From Ceratopteris richardii (taxonomy: Eukaryota; Streptophyta; Polypodiopsida; Polypodiales; Pteridaceae), in the NCBI GenBank assembly GCA_020310875.1, contig CM035413.1, positions 185,785,855 through 185,849,854 of the forward strand: a DNA stretch of 64,000 nucleotides, written 5' to 3'. Both the position numbers and the translations under genes were made by a program. Under the pieces are notes generated by a model, which had not been told where the DNA came from, did no database searches, and worked only from the letters and a program-made list of their open reading frames with translations. Shown one piece after another: positions 33,063 to 44,733 of the stretch. How positions within the stretch are numbered: the stretch's first letter is position 1; each line of letters begins with the position of its first letter.

Positions 33063-34006
33063 AATTTTAGGGTTTCATTTTTTGGCCAATTTTGGGGCTA
33101 TTTTTGGGAAATTTTTGGGTGATTATACTCATAGGAGACCCCTTATCCCATATTTGGAGAAAAACCTGTTTGTCAGTTTTTACTCCCCAGGGCCTGAACG
33201 GTCATAACTTTTTCATCCGGAGTCTGTTTTTTGAGCTTAATAGCTCATTAGAAAGCTCTTGACGATACGTCTATTTTTAGATAAGCTATTTTGAGGTTGA
33301 CCTAGTTTGGGACTAGGAAGCCAGGGGGCAAACATTGAAAAGTTGGGCAAAAGGGAAGGGACTTAAAAGGTGTATATACTCAAGTGCTTGATCATCCAAC
33401 TGTGAATTGGTATAATCTTGGATTTTTCCAGGTCTAGCAAGGGCAATCAAAGGCAACCAAAGCAAGGCAGAAGGGGTATAAAGCTTGGGAAGCGCGGCTT
33501 CTTGGGCATCAGAGCAACCAGAAAAGCTGACTCGAGGTTGGAAGATTACTCAACCCCCTCAGTCAATTCTTAGCTTAGGATAAACGGTAGCATTGTGGAT
33601 TCAAGACGATAGGAACGCCTCAAGTTCAAGAGAATTAAATTTATCAAGTTCAAAACTAAAGTAAAGGTGTGTGACACGAAAACCTAAAGGAAAGAACATA
33701 AGTCTGACGGAACGAGAACTCAAAGTCCCACGGAAAGTCGAATTCCTGACGCATACATTAAGACAAGAATCTAAAGAAATCTAAAAAGAATCAAGAAAGT
33801 AATAACAAAGAATCATTGACGATCTGAGCGTGTACTGAGTGTGCAAGGAAGAAAATTAATGAACCTTAGATCGGGCAAACATATAGGTAAGTCAGACCGA
33901 CGAAGCCTTAGATCATCCGAGGCAAGTGTAAGAACTACTGCACGATCGTGCTCAACAACTGAGCACTAGTTATCTCTACGAGAACTCAGACACGAGTGAA
34001 TCAGAA
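33063..34006 (+). other. Probable 5' leader of the Gypsy-1 plus copy
   Basis: No coding domain. It has TATA-like spots (GTGTATATAC at about 33370, GGGGTATAAAG at about 33475), but the LTR sequence known from 26743-27427 and 48002-48652 is not found here, so the 5' LTR is missing or replaced. The last 300 bp is purine-rich leader-like sequence ahead of the gag ATG. Confidence 0.4.
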
Positions 34007-35383
34007 ATGGCATTTAGCACAGAAAGACCAGAAGAAGGGTCGAATGTAGCCTATTTAGAAAAACCAGAAGGACCCTATAGGACTCAACTAGAGTTTCTCC
34101 GAACCAACCGATTAGGTGCTCGCATCTATGAGGATGGTTTGCGAAGGCAAGTGGTGCAAATGCACAACCCCGATCAACCCATTAGATTGGAACGTCCAGT
34201 GGTGAAATTTGAGAGAGACGCGTACATAGACAAGGAAGGAACAATGTACATCTTAAGTACGCAGCCAAACAATACCAATGAGTTTGGCGTGATTCAGCTA
34301 GAGACGGAAACTAAATCTCAAGGAAAGGAACCATTAGAAGAACCTAGAACACCTAGAGGGAAATCTGTACTGACACGAGTACTAATCCCAGAATGGATCC
34401 CTTAGGACAACAGAAGCATAGAGTTGTTTGTAAATAAAGAAACTGATGAAGCCTTTTGGAGATACAAGACAGAACTACTTAGTGAGGTAGGTATCATCAC
34501 TATATACGAGTTCAAGGACCCGGATACACCTGGAAAGGTTGTATACCTGGATGAGACTTCAGAAAGAGTCTTTGTGGTGCCTGACCACGCTAAAAACACA
34601 TACACATGGAGAGGTGAATTGGTATTCCCTCCATCTAGAACGAACATGAATACAAGTCAACAAGGGGTAGGAACATCATCAGCCCATGGAAATCAAAGAG
34701 AGAGAAATAAAGAGAGACCGGAAGTAAGCTTTAATCACCCCATGGGGAGAGATAGAACAACCACGGACACTAATAGAGCGGATAGACAAAGAGATCATGG
34801 AATACCAGGTGGTAGAGATGATTTTCCTCTACCTAGACCACGTGAACACGCAAGAATGTTGAGACCCACTCAGTTAGTGAAATCCATGAAGAACTACTTT
34901 GATGGGACAGGAGATCCCTATGACCATGTTGCAGAATTCAAGCAAGTACTAAGAGCCGAACAAGTTGAAGACATGTTCACGCAATACAACGCATTTGGAC
35001 TAACGTTAAAGAATACAGCTTTAACTTGGTTCCAACCATTGCAATAAAGGCAATTTAGAGACATCCATCACTTTTTAGAGTCATTCATCACTGAATTTTC
35101 TAAAAGTGGGATTAGACATGACACGTCTTCGTTGATTCATAGCTTCAAACAGACCCCGCAAGAAACAGTTAGAATGGCAGGACGTAGGTTTAGACAATAT
35201 GTTGAACGATGTCCAATGCAAGAGCTACCCTCACAAGCCAAACAAGTGTCATTGTTTCTAGATGGCTTGTTGAGCTCTAAACTACGCTCCTACGTGTACC
35301 TAAAAGAACCCAGAACGCTAGAGCAATGTGTAAGAATTTGTATAGACATTGAGGACAACTTAGGAGACGAGTTGGGACTCTAA
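34007..35383 (+). pseudogene. Gypsy-1 gag: N-terminal extension and capsid
   Basis: ATG at 34007 (MAFSTERPEEGSNVAYLEKP). An unusual N-terminal region of about 270 residues precedes the capsid, with YRTQLEFLRTNRLGARIYED and a tyrosine-rich VYLDETSERVFVVPDHA. The Ty3-type capsid follows: FDGTGDPYDHVAEFKQVLRA, NTALTWFQPLQ, TPQETVRMAGRRFRQYVERC and VSLFLDGLLSSKLRSYV. In-frame stops at 34403-34405 (TAG), 35045-35047 (TAA) and 35381-35383 (TAA). The capsid would assemble the cytoplasmic particle. The N-terminal extension has no domain I recognise. Confidence 0.82.
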
Positions 35384-36901
35384 AAGGTCTATAAGGACTC
35401 AGACTGTTCATCTCTAGCATCCACAAAATTGTCTAGCTCGATAGAAGACCTCGCAGAAAAAGTGGCCCAGAAACTAGGAGTTTCTAGTAAACCTAGGGTA
35501 CTAACAAACAAGCATTGTTACACTTGTGGTGGAAATCATTTGGCAAATGTGTGTCCCAATGCACCACAACCACAAGTCAACCCTAGTGGCCAATACTGCA
35601 CAATTGAGAGAAGATACACGAATCATACGGCTCAGGACTGCCCATACAACAAGCAAACCGTGAGACAGAACTACCGGCAAGCATACCAGCAGCCAGGTAG
35701 GTATCAAGGCCATTACAATGCTCAGCCTTATTACTATAGGCCTCCTCAGAACTACCCATACCAGGCTCAACAGAGACCTCAACCTGTCTTAGCTCAACAG
35801 CCACCCCCACCGGCGAATGTCATCTCAGTCAAATACGCTACTGCAGAAGAGAACCTAAGTAGGGCCTTAGTGCCTTCTTCACCTTTGATCACAGAGGGTG
35901 ACCCACACTCAAATAGTTTTGACTCTACGCATGTAGATAGTTCACCCGCATATTACACGGAGTCACCAGAACACGTAGAAACATATCATTATGATAGTCC
36001 ACTAGTGGAACCTAGTTGGGAGCCAGACTATGCTAATGTGATGTACACAAACCCAAATCCATGGCCCCAATTAAGACAACAGAGACCACAGGGCCCTAGA
36101 GGACCATGCTTTAGGTGCCAAGGAGATCACTTCATAAAGGATTGTCCACATCCTCCGATAACAGGACAATCACAGTACTATAACATCCAAGGCTTTTGTG
36201 CCGATTGTGGCAAAGAGCACATAATCAAAGATTGTCCTAAGAACCCTGTTAATGCTTCCAATGTGACACCGATCAACGTGATAGGTATTGTAAATAACGC
36301 AGATGGATCCAACCCTACATACGTGCCTATTCAAGCTATCACAAGAGCCCAGGCGCTCTTACAGAACCAACAGCTTAATCAAGGGAAAGTAGCTAGAAGT
36401 AGTGAAGTTGCAGAATCTAGCAGTAAAAAGACAAAATCTTGGAAAGATTCTAGAGAAAGAATTAAGAGAAAATGGAGTAAAAAGATAACTGAGTTGGAAG
36501 GAAGTTTAAAGGAATCTAGAGCCAAAATCCTAGAATTGACTTCACAGGACTTGAATCAAGAGAATCCAGCTCAGAAATCAGGATCAGTTTTAGCGGAACC
36601 CATACCAAAAAATCTAGACATGATGTTTCGTGCATATCAGGCTAGATTAAAGGAGGGACCTCAAGTAGCTGAAATGAGTAAAAACTACCCTCGAGCTGAT
36701 CTAGAAATTGAGAGAACTAAACTTTGCATGAAGATGGTAGAACTAGCACAAGCTTTGTTCGAAGCCTCTAGATATCTTAATTGGAATAACATGGCAAAAC
36801 CGGAACTACACTTTCAAGGACTAATGGAGAGGCTAGAATACTTGATAGAAAGCAAAGAGAAAAAGGATCAGCACAGGAATCTTAGTGTCCCAGAGACATA
36901 G
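35384..36901 (+). pseudogene. Gypsy-1 gag: nucleocapsid with several zinc knuckles and a coiled-coil tail
   Basis: Same frame as the capsid. Three short knuckles, CYTCGGNHLANVC, CFRCQGDHFIKDC and CADCGKEHIIKDC, all have CX2CX3HX4C spacing, one residue shorter than the canonical form. A degenerate CTIERRYTNHTAQDC lies between the first and second. Tyr/Gln/Pro-rich linkers separate them (QAYQQPGRYQGHYNAQPYYY). After them a Lys/Glu-rich helix (SRERIKRKWSKKITELEGSL) probably forms a coiled coil. Ends with TAG at 36899-36901, after which the frame continues. Confidence 0.82.
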
Positions 36902-38036
36902 GAAAGGAATGCACCATCCCTGTCTCAAGTACCCAATACAGAAAGTCAAGACAACCTGTCTTCCATACATAGGTACTCACATGAATTTTTGAGAGAAATC
37001 CAAGAAGAGAAATGGAGAAAAGAACAAGGAACTCATCCTCCTATTCAAGAAATAGACGACTTGCAGGAACAATTTCCCCAAGACATCCCCTCTATTTACG
37101 ATGATGTAGAGGAAGAGCAACTGAGTAAACACACAGGATTTGAATCTAATTCTTTACAAGAATTACCTCAGTTCACAGGACCTTGGGAAGCAAAGTCTAT
37201 TAGTATGAGAGCACCCACGATAATAGTGAGGAATGAAGAATCAATAATCCCTAGAAACACGGAAGTGATCAAGAACACCAAAGTACAGTGTAATCTCACT
37301 TTAGAGGAGTTGTTAAAGGTAAAACCAGAATTGTGGAAACATGTAGCAAATCAATTCCCTGAGCTTGCTACTACTCCCTCACAGATAGGATCACAAAATA
37401 AGGTATCAGAGATACCTGTGGAAAAGATAGGAAATGTGAGCGAAGGAGAGGAAGGTAACACTTATCTTCCAATAACCCATCAGGGCTACACCATGAAAGC
37501 CATCTTAGATTCAGGAGCCGGCGTAGCCATCGCTACCACCGCTTTATGGAAACGTTGGGGTAAGCCAGCATTAAGACCTACCAGGATGAAGTTACAAATG
37601 GCTGATGGACACATAGAAAAACCATTAGGCTTACTAGAAGGCATATCTCTCACCACTTGTGGTGTAGAATTTGAGCATACCTTTGCCATTTGTGACTTTG
37701 CAAAAAAATCAAGCATATGAGATGATATTGGGACGACCATTCATGCGTCAGTTGCAAATTGTACAAGATTGGGGAACCAATTCTTTGTACTTGCAACATT
37801 TAGGAGTGACTACCAAAGTCAACCTTAAAGACTATTCACATAGAGATGTACCCCCAATACAATGGAATACCATCCATAAGACACCAGTAGAAACAGAATC
37901 CGTGCACTCATTAGAATCAGATCCTTCTTGGTTGCATGAGGATACTCATTTATGGATGTGTAAAGTAGCAAAACAAGAGGAAGAAAGGTTAGAAGCCAGG
38001 ACCTTAGGTGCAGAACAACATCCACGAACCCTTTAG
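36902..38036 (+). pseudogene. Gypsy-1 first aspartic protease (before RT)
   Basis: Continues the gag frame through a Glu-rich linker to a retropepsin: YTMKAILDSGAGVAIATTAL (active site, D-S-G-A), MADGHIEKPLGLLEG (flap region), then MILGRPFMRQLQIVQDWG (closing motif). The closing half lies in another frame because of one extra A in the A7 run at 37703-37709; with six As the text would read FAKNQAYEMILG. The position before the RT is the standard Ty3 order. A TAG at 38034-38036 follows. This domain and protease 2 share the general fold signature but little sequence, so they are not a recent duplication. Confidence 0.85.
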
Positions 38037-38039
38037 GAT

Positions 38040-40080
38040 CCAGCTTATGCACCTGTAGTATTTCCAGACGAAGAGTTTGAACCCCATGGTTGGGCAGAAT
38101 TCCTAGCAACCATGGATGTAGCCATCAATGAAGAACAATGGACACCCCACTGTGACGAGGATGGCTATGATATTTCAGTTTTTACGATAGAACCAATCAT
38201 GTGCAATGCAATTTTAGAAGAGTGTGAACCTAACACTGATGCATTTGAGGATGCGAGTGATTTTGATTTAGAATCAATTATCATGGACCCACCTTTTGCA
38301 TCAGAAGAAGAATATTTTTTCGAAGTAGAGACTCACCCTCAGAGACACGAGGAAATTACGAATGAGGTGAGGTTAGCCACAGAAGTGACTACTAAGAGTG
38401 AAGGCAAGAAAAGAAAGAAGAAAGAAACCACGATAGAAAAAGAAGAATCTTTATTTGAAGTACCCAAGAATTTCAAGAAATATGAAATCGAAGATAGAAG
38501 AATCATGGTACGAATGCCTAATAGAAAGGTGAATGACGGACAAGTATATGATAACCGAGAGAAAACCAAGAAAATAATAGTTGCCATAGAAGGAGAAGAA
38601 GAGAAATGTACATACATAGGGCATGATTTGACGAAGGAAGAAGAAGAAGAATTAGTTGCCCTATTGCGTGAATATAGAGATGTTTTTTCTTGGAGTTACA
38701 AAGATTTGAAAGGAGTAGATCCAGATATATGTTCTCATAGAATCCCTATGACTCCAGATGCAAAACCTACGAAACAGAAACCATACACGTACAATGATAA
38801 TTACGCTGCGAAGATTAAAGAGGAGATAGATCGATTGATAGAAGCAGGATTCATCTATGAAATTGAGCATACCGAACGGGTATCTCCCATTGTGGTAGTG
38901 CCCAAGAAGAATGGAAAATTGCGTGTGTGTATTAACCTTAAAAAAGTTAATGCCGCAACGATTAGAGATAGCTATCCTCTTCCTATCACAGAACATCTAT
39001 TGGAAAGAGTTGCGGGCAAGGAAGTTTACAACTTCCTTGATGGTTTTTCAGGCTATAATCAAGTAGCCATTGCTCCAGAGGACCAACACAAGACGGCATT
39101 TGCCACTGAATGGGGCATATTTGCATTTCGTGTGATGCCATTTGGCTTAACAAATGCACCCGCCACGTTCCAGCGACTCATGTGTCATGTTTTTAAGGAA
39201 TTCCTACGCAAGAGTTTGGAAGTTTATGTCGATGACTTATGTGCACATTCAAATGTAAGACAGACACATATCCCACAGTTAAGACAAATATTTGACAAAT
39301 GTCGAGAATATCAGGTTTGTTTGAACCCAGAAAAATGCGTTTTCATGGTTAGACAAGGCAAAATTCTAGGACACATTGTGTCAAAAAATGGAATCTCTAC
39401 GGATGAGGAAAAACTGAAGGTGATTGCAGATCTACCTAGGCCGACGAACATCAAAGAGGTACAGGCATTTATGGGCCATTGCGGTTATTATAGGAGATTC
39501 ATACACATGTATGCAATCATAGCCAAGCCTTTGTACTCTCTTTTAACCAATTTTGAATGGACAGATGAATGTGAAAATTCATTCAATGAACTCAAACGAC
39601 GCTTGTGCTCAGCACCTATATTGACTACACCAGATTGGAGTAAGTCATTCCATGTACATGTGGATGCATCCAATTATGCCATAGGATGCGTGTTAGCACA
39701 ACCCACGAATGAAGGTAACATAGATCTCCCCATAGCTTACGCGAGCAGACAATTGAACGCAGCAGAAAGAAATTACACCACGATGGAACGGGAAGGATTA
39801 GGGATGATCTATGCGGTAAAGAAGTTCAGACACTATTTGTTGGCAAACAAGTTCAAGTTCTTTACTGATCATCAAGCCCTATTGTACCTAGTCAACAAAC
39901 CATGTAACACAGGACGATTGATACGTTGGTTTCTACTACTCATGGAGTATGATTTTGAAGTAGTAGTCAGGAAAGGAAAGACACATCTTAGAGCTGACCA
40001 CCTTTCGAGATTAACCTCAGGAGAAGCTCCTCAAGGAATAGCGGATGAATTACCAGATGCTTATTTGTTTAATCTTGAGA
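38040..40080 (+). pseudogene. Gypsy-1 plus copy: pre-RT region, RT and RNase H
   Basis: Open without stops from 38037 to 40391. An acidic then Lys-rich pre-RT part (KSEGKKRKKKETTIEKEESL) leads to the RT: VSPIVVVPKKNGKLRVCINL, YPLPITEHLLERVAGK, FLDGFSGYNQVAIAPED, MPFGLTNAPATFQRL and the catalytic YVDDLCAHS. RNase H follows (HVHVDASNYAIGCVLAQP, FFTDHQALLYLVNKPC, ending LRADHLSRL). The RT copies element RNA and RNase H degrades it behind. There is only one RNase H, unlike the plant Tat lineage elements that carry an additional archaeal-type RNase H. Nearly identical in plan to the minus copy. Confidence 0.94.
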
Positions 40081-41700
40081 TAGCACCAGAATGGGCTAAA
40101 CCAATAGTCCCTATTCTGACATATGGACCCAAGAATCCTAGGATAAAGATCAAAGAGGGAGAGATTACCAAGTCTCAGAGATACCAAATAATGGCAGGAA
40201 GCATATATAAACAGGATAATCAAAAGATTCTTGCTTGTTGTGTAGATGAATCAGAACATGCGAATTGGTTGCAATTAGCACACATAGGTGCATTAAAGCA
40301 ACATCATTCAAAACATCAAACATTACAGACTCTACATAGATTAGGAGTATATTGGCCTTCGATGGAAGCAGATGTCTACAAGTTGTGTAAATAATGCCAT
40401 GTTTGTTGTGAAAGACCACCAGTAGAACATGCAACATTATATCACGTGTCTCTCACACCAGTCTGGAGTGAACCTTTAGTGACATATTTGAGGACGAAGA
40501 CATTCCCTCAAGGAATGACCTTAGCACGACAACGCAGTCTAGAGCAGGAAGCTCAAGACTATTCACTTATTGGCGATAATCTATACAAAAGAGGACGAGA
40601 TGGATATCTAAGACAATGTGTTCATGAAAGCGATTATCTGAGCATACTAGAGACTGCACACCAAGGTGTTGCAGGAGGTCATTTTGGACCTGATAGGATA
40701 ATCAAAGCCATCCTCTTTGCATGATTATGGTGGCCCACTCTTCACATGGATGCTCATACCTATGTAAAGAGATGTGATGTGTGCCAAAGAACTTAGTTTC
40801 CTACTCGCAGAGATGAAATGCCATTGAAACCCATGATGGGCGGACGTGCATTTTCTAGGTGGGGTATAGACTTTGTAGGACCCATTAACCCCCCTGCAAA
40901 AGGTACACATGCTGAATACATTATTGTTGCCACAGATTATCTTACGAAATGGGTAGAGGCAAAAGCCACGAAAAAGAATGATGCACACACAACTGCAAAA
41001 TTCTTATTTAAGAATGTCTTTACAAGATATGGACTGCCTATAGAGTTAGTGAGCGATCGAGGCACTCACTTTCTAAACCAAGTCATTGAATATTTGTTAC
41101 AGGATTTTATGGTGATTCACAAGAAATCCGCACCATATCATCCTCAGGCCAATGGTCAGGCTGAAAGCACTAATAAGATCCTTTGTGACGTACTGACGAA
41201 ACTCGTGAACAACAAACGTTCAGATTGGGACAAACAGTTACACCATGCTGTTTGGGCATATCGAGTGGCCTACAAGACCATACTCAATGCAACTCCCTTT
41301 CAGATGGTTTTTGGTCAGAATGCAGTGCTTCCTTTGGACTTCTTGATACCGACCCTTAAGGTTGCACAAGAACATCAGTGGACCGGCCATGAATTATCAG
41401 CAAGAATAATGGACTTGGAACGATTAGGAGAAACCAGGCTAAAGGCAGCAGCACGAATATATGCAGCGAAGAAGCGACAGAAAGCATATTTTGATGCACA
41501 TGTGAAAGATAAAGGCCTAAAAGAAGGAGATTTAGTTCTAGTATATACGCTAAAGCAACACGCACGTAAGTTAGAAAAGCGAGGTTATGGACCTATGATC
41601 ATTAACAGACTCTCGACAAGTGGAGCAGTACAGTTAGCCACCTTAGAAGGAGACATAATGCCTAATTATATTAGTGGCTGTAGAGTCAAGCTATACCAGG
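40081..41700 (+). pseudogene. Gypsy-1 plus copy: integrase with tandem linker-HHCC modules
   Basis: Module 1 (about 40082-40414): APEWAKPIVPIL, IMAGSIYKQDNQKILACCVD, LAHIGALKQHHSKHQT, YWPSMEADVYKLCK-stop-CHVC. Module 2 (about 40452-40783): TPVWSEPLVTYL, LIGDNLYKRGRDGYLRQCVH, AHQGVAGGHFGPD, WWPTLHMDAHTYVKRCDVC. The parts occur in the same order, which indicates a tandem duplication. The core follows: ATDYLTKWVEAKA, SDRGTHFLNQ and YHPQANGQAEST (D,D-35-E). The C-terminal YGPMIINRLSTSGA part is GPY/F-like. Stops: TAA 40392-40394 (E in the sibling), TGA at about 40722 (G), TAG at about 40795 (Q). Confidence 0.92.
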
Positions 41701-42437
41701 AACCTCTTACTGAGGATATGCTTAGACGACTCACGTTGGCAAAGAAGCGTAAGGAGGAAGAAAATAGAATACGAGCGGAAGCTCAGGCAGAAGCAATAGA
41801 ACGCATTCAGTGCATGAAGTTAAGAAGACAAGGACTAGGGAGAGAACATTATAACCATCTGGAAACAACACCCAGATATCCCATGGCTATGCGTGAGGTA
41901 AAGTCCCGAACTCACCCTAGCATAGTGGACAGGAGACCATTCATTACAGTCAGGCTAGAGCACGACAACCCTTGCCAAGAGCTCAGGGCCTTAATTGACT
42001 CAGGTGCTGCGACTAGTGCGATTAGATGGTCCCACCATAAGGATTCAGGAATAGAAATGCGGCCAATTGAGGCATACCTCATAGGGCTAGGAGGCATGGA
42101 AACCCCTTGCATAGGTGAGGTGGACCTTCCTATCCTCATTAAGGATGTGACCATGACAGCGAAGCTACTAGTGTGCCATGATGACGACCTGATAGAACCC
42201 CTAATCCTTGGCCAAGATTGGCTATACGATCACTCAGTGGACCTAAATCTTAGACAAGGCTCCTTACAGATTGGAACCTTAGAGCAAAAGCGAGTGATAC
42301 CGCTTGACTTCCCTAACGGCATTCCACTGAGGTTTGTAACCCTAGACCCTATGAAATACATGCGACGAAAGACCGGAAGATCTTGGGTCAGATCAATCAC
42401 GTTACGTCTACACCAACCCACTCGGGCTTGGCTATAG
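41701..42437 (+). pseudogene. Gypsy-1 plus copy: second aspartic protease, after integrase
   Basis: In frame with the integrase, no stops. A basic helical linker (RLTLAKKRKEEENRIRAEAQ) is followed by the retropepsin-like domain: LRALIDSGAATSAIRWSHHK, IEAYLIGLGGMETPCIGEVD, AKLLVCHDDDLIEP and LILGQDWLYDHSVDLNL. D-S-G-A and the ILG closing motif are both intact. A short tail ends at 42435-42437. Retropepsins act as dimers of about 100 residues each; this domain has about that size. Its place at the end of pol, in addition to protease 1, is unusual. An alternative is a non-proteolytic structural role. Confidence 0.88.
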
Positions 42438-43539
42438 ACAGTTGTCAATCAGAAGGACGACAGGAGATCTTCCTTGGGGCTTCCTGCAAACTAGAAGGGG
42501 AAGCTACCCAACCGCTAGGGCAGATGGACACAATCAGCGGTCAGGTGGGTTGCATCAGCGGCCAAATGAGCACAACACCCTGCGGTGCTCATCCTTCCAA
42601 ACTTGCTACGGACTGGCCTAGATTAAAGATAAATAACGAATCACTTCCTAATGGGCAGGTCACGCAAGTTTTGGATCTCCCTTCTTTTCCAAAGTAGAGC
42701 GTCCAATGGACCTCTCAAACCCAACCACGAACGAGTCAACCACAACAGAGGAACCTAGACCGACAACACCACCAGGCAAGGCAAAGAAAGCAGAAGTATC
42801 AACATCACGGAACAAGTGGCACGAGACAAATATGGGTGCCAAAAGGACAGCAACCACAGGCTATTGGCAACACTGCAGACGAGAACAGGACAAAGTTTCA
42901 ACAGAAGCAGAGTCAGCATCCAAAGTCCCCTCGATCTTCTTCCCCAAGTACAAATACTCGGCAGATTTGGATCGCCAAGAAGTATCTTATCAATCGACCC
43001 ACACCCATGCAGATTTGGGTACCCAAACAATGTATTATAGCCCAACCCTCAAGCCATGTAATATATACCCCTCAGAAATCTTTCCATCCCTCAATACCAC
43101 CAAACCCGATACCACTTTTTGTCCCTCAGCAGAAGCATACCACCCACTCCAAGACTCTTAGGAAATGGATACCGAAATGTATCCAGACGTCTTCTTGTAC
43201 CCCCTTATCTAACAATTCTCCCACCCCGTTTAAACTCCACCCTTGTAATAATTCACCCTCAACCAACCCTTGTATGAATTCATACACCAAAACCCCACAT
43301 CAAGCATAATAAAAGCTCATCAAGAAATGTAGGCATAATCTGACCATGTAGGCGTCTAGAGACTTGCATTAGTTTTGCAAATAATCATAGCATCAATCAC
43401 CTCACAACACCTGGCTACACGGGTTACACATCGGTTATGGAAAGGGATTGCGGTCTCACCTTAATGGGATCATAATTAATTTCCATACTAATGTGCTAAT
43501 CTTTTGTAGCAGATCTTTTCCATTTGCTCGTCAGTCATC
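42438..43539 (+). other. Spacer with proline-rich short ORFs between gag-pol and the second ORF
   Basis: Two overlapping open frames (42706-43161 and 42836-43309). The second carries a repeated motif: RQIWIAKKYLI, MQIWVPKQCII and RKWIPKCIQ, each an aromatic-hydrophobic W-x-x-K pattern in a Pro/Ser/Thr-rich context, so it may be a real remnant. I do not recognise the family. No matching sequence is evident in the shorter spacer of the minus copy (28124-28814). Confidence 0.35.
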
Positions 43540-44733
43540 ATGCAAACCGAAGCAGGACCATCAGAAGCTGGCCCAAGCACACCAATGGCCAATATTGGAG
43601 AATTACTCGCGGAATCTTATCCTACGATGCAACCACCAGAGTTTCAAGGTTTTCTAGGACCCATGCCAATCGATGATCCTCCTAGAGGATATACTGAGAA
43701 GATTCATCATAATTCTCACTGGTTTCAAGGCCTAGCAGGACCATTAGCAGACGCTGATTTCATATTTGAGGCCAATTTGGCATTTGATCTTCGCACATGG
43801 ACCAAGTACCAGTTCTTTTCACGAGAATTTGAAGGACTACAGAATACACAAGATTTAACGCACGTTTGGGCACGAGCGGGATTTATAGAATACTTTAGTG
43901 ACCCTCTGCCTAAACCTGATTTTTACAGATGCTTTTACTTAGTAACTACCTTGACAGCTTCAGAGAACAAGGATCTACCCGGCACATTCATGTTACCATC
44001 CTTGGTAAATGATCCTCCATTCAGAAGGTTTTATTTGTCTAAAGATTTAATTCGCGCAGCTCTCAAAATACATGGAACGCATACTCCGACGGAGCGAGAA
44101 CGGCTAGTCCCAGAGCAGATGAAACGTGGTGATGTTACTAAGTGGGAGGATATTTCAGCTATAACCCCTGAGCTCTCCAAGCCATTGCGGATATGCATGC
44201 AACATTTTGCTTTCCCAGCTCAGGATCGTTTTACCATGCCCCACAAGAGAATCTGGTTTGGATTATACTTAGCATGTACTGGACCTCAAACTGTTGACCT
44301 AGCTAGCTGGATAATTGATCAGCTCTATTTAGCACAACATAGATGGGAACGAAAGAAAGTCATCCATGGATGTTGTGCACTTACAAGGATTATATACATG
44401 TGTTTGGCATATGATTTACCCATAGAGCGCGCCATGACTAGTGAGGAACTGAAGGCATTTAAAGGAACCACAAAGAAAGCTAGAAAGGCTAGCAAAGGCA
44501 GAGCCGGAAAGCGGATGAGAGGCACTATCCCATGCCTACAAGTCCCAGAATCACCCTCGCCACAACCATCTCCAAAGCAGTCACCAACAGCAGCCACTTC
44601 CACAGTACAACCTATTCGTATCTGATTATCAAGACTAGTTGTAACGGAGGGCACCACCAGTACTGTTGCACCCCAAGCAGCCACAACCACAGAACCTATC
44701 ACCACAGCAGTTTGAATTCCCACCACCATTGGT
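43540..44733 (+). pseudogene. Gypsy-1 second ORF, N-terminal globular domain
   Basis: ATG at 43540 (MQTEAGPSEAGPSTPMANIG). A Pro-rich entry leads to IDDPPRGYTEKIHHNSHWFQ, AGPLADADFIFEANLAF and KYQFFSREFEGLQN, and to a helical part with WFGLYLACTGPQTVDLASWI and LYLAQHRWERKKVIHG. The tail is basic (TKKARKASKGRAGKRMRG). The pattern recalls uncharacterised plant transposon-associated proteins encoded next to gypsy pol, but I cannot assign it. Stops TGA at 44623-44625 and about 44710-44712 interrupt an otherwise continuous frame into the next segment. Conserved at its start in the minus copy (27780-28123). Confidence 0.75.

Noticed and set aside
33503..33519. TGGGCATCAGAGCAACC as a tRNA-Met primer site for the Gypsy-1 plus copy
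   Set aside because: It resembles TGGTATCAGAGC, but no LTR end (CAACA or any match to the known Gypsy-1 LTR) precedes it; kept only as a possibility.
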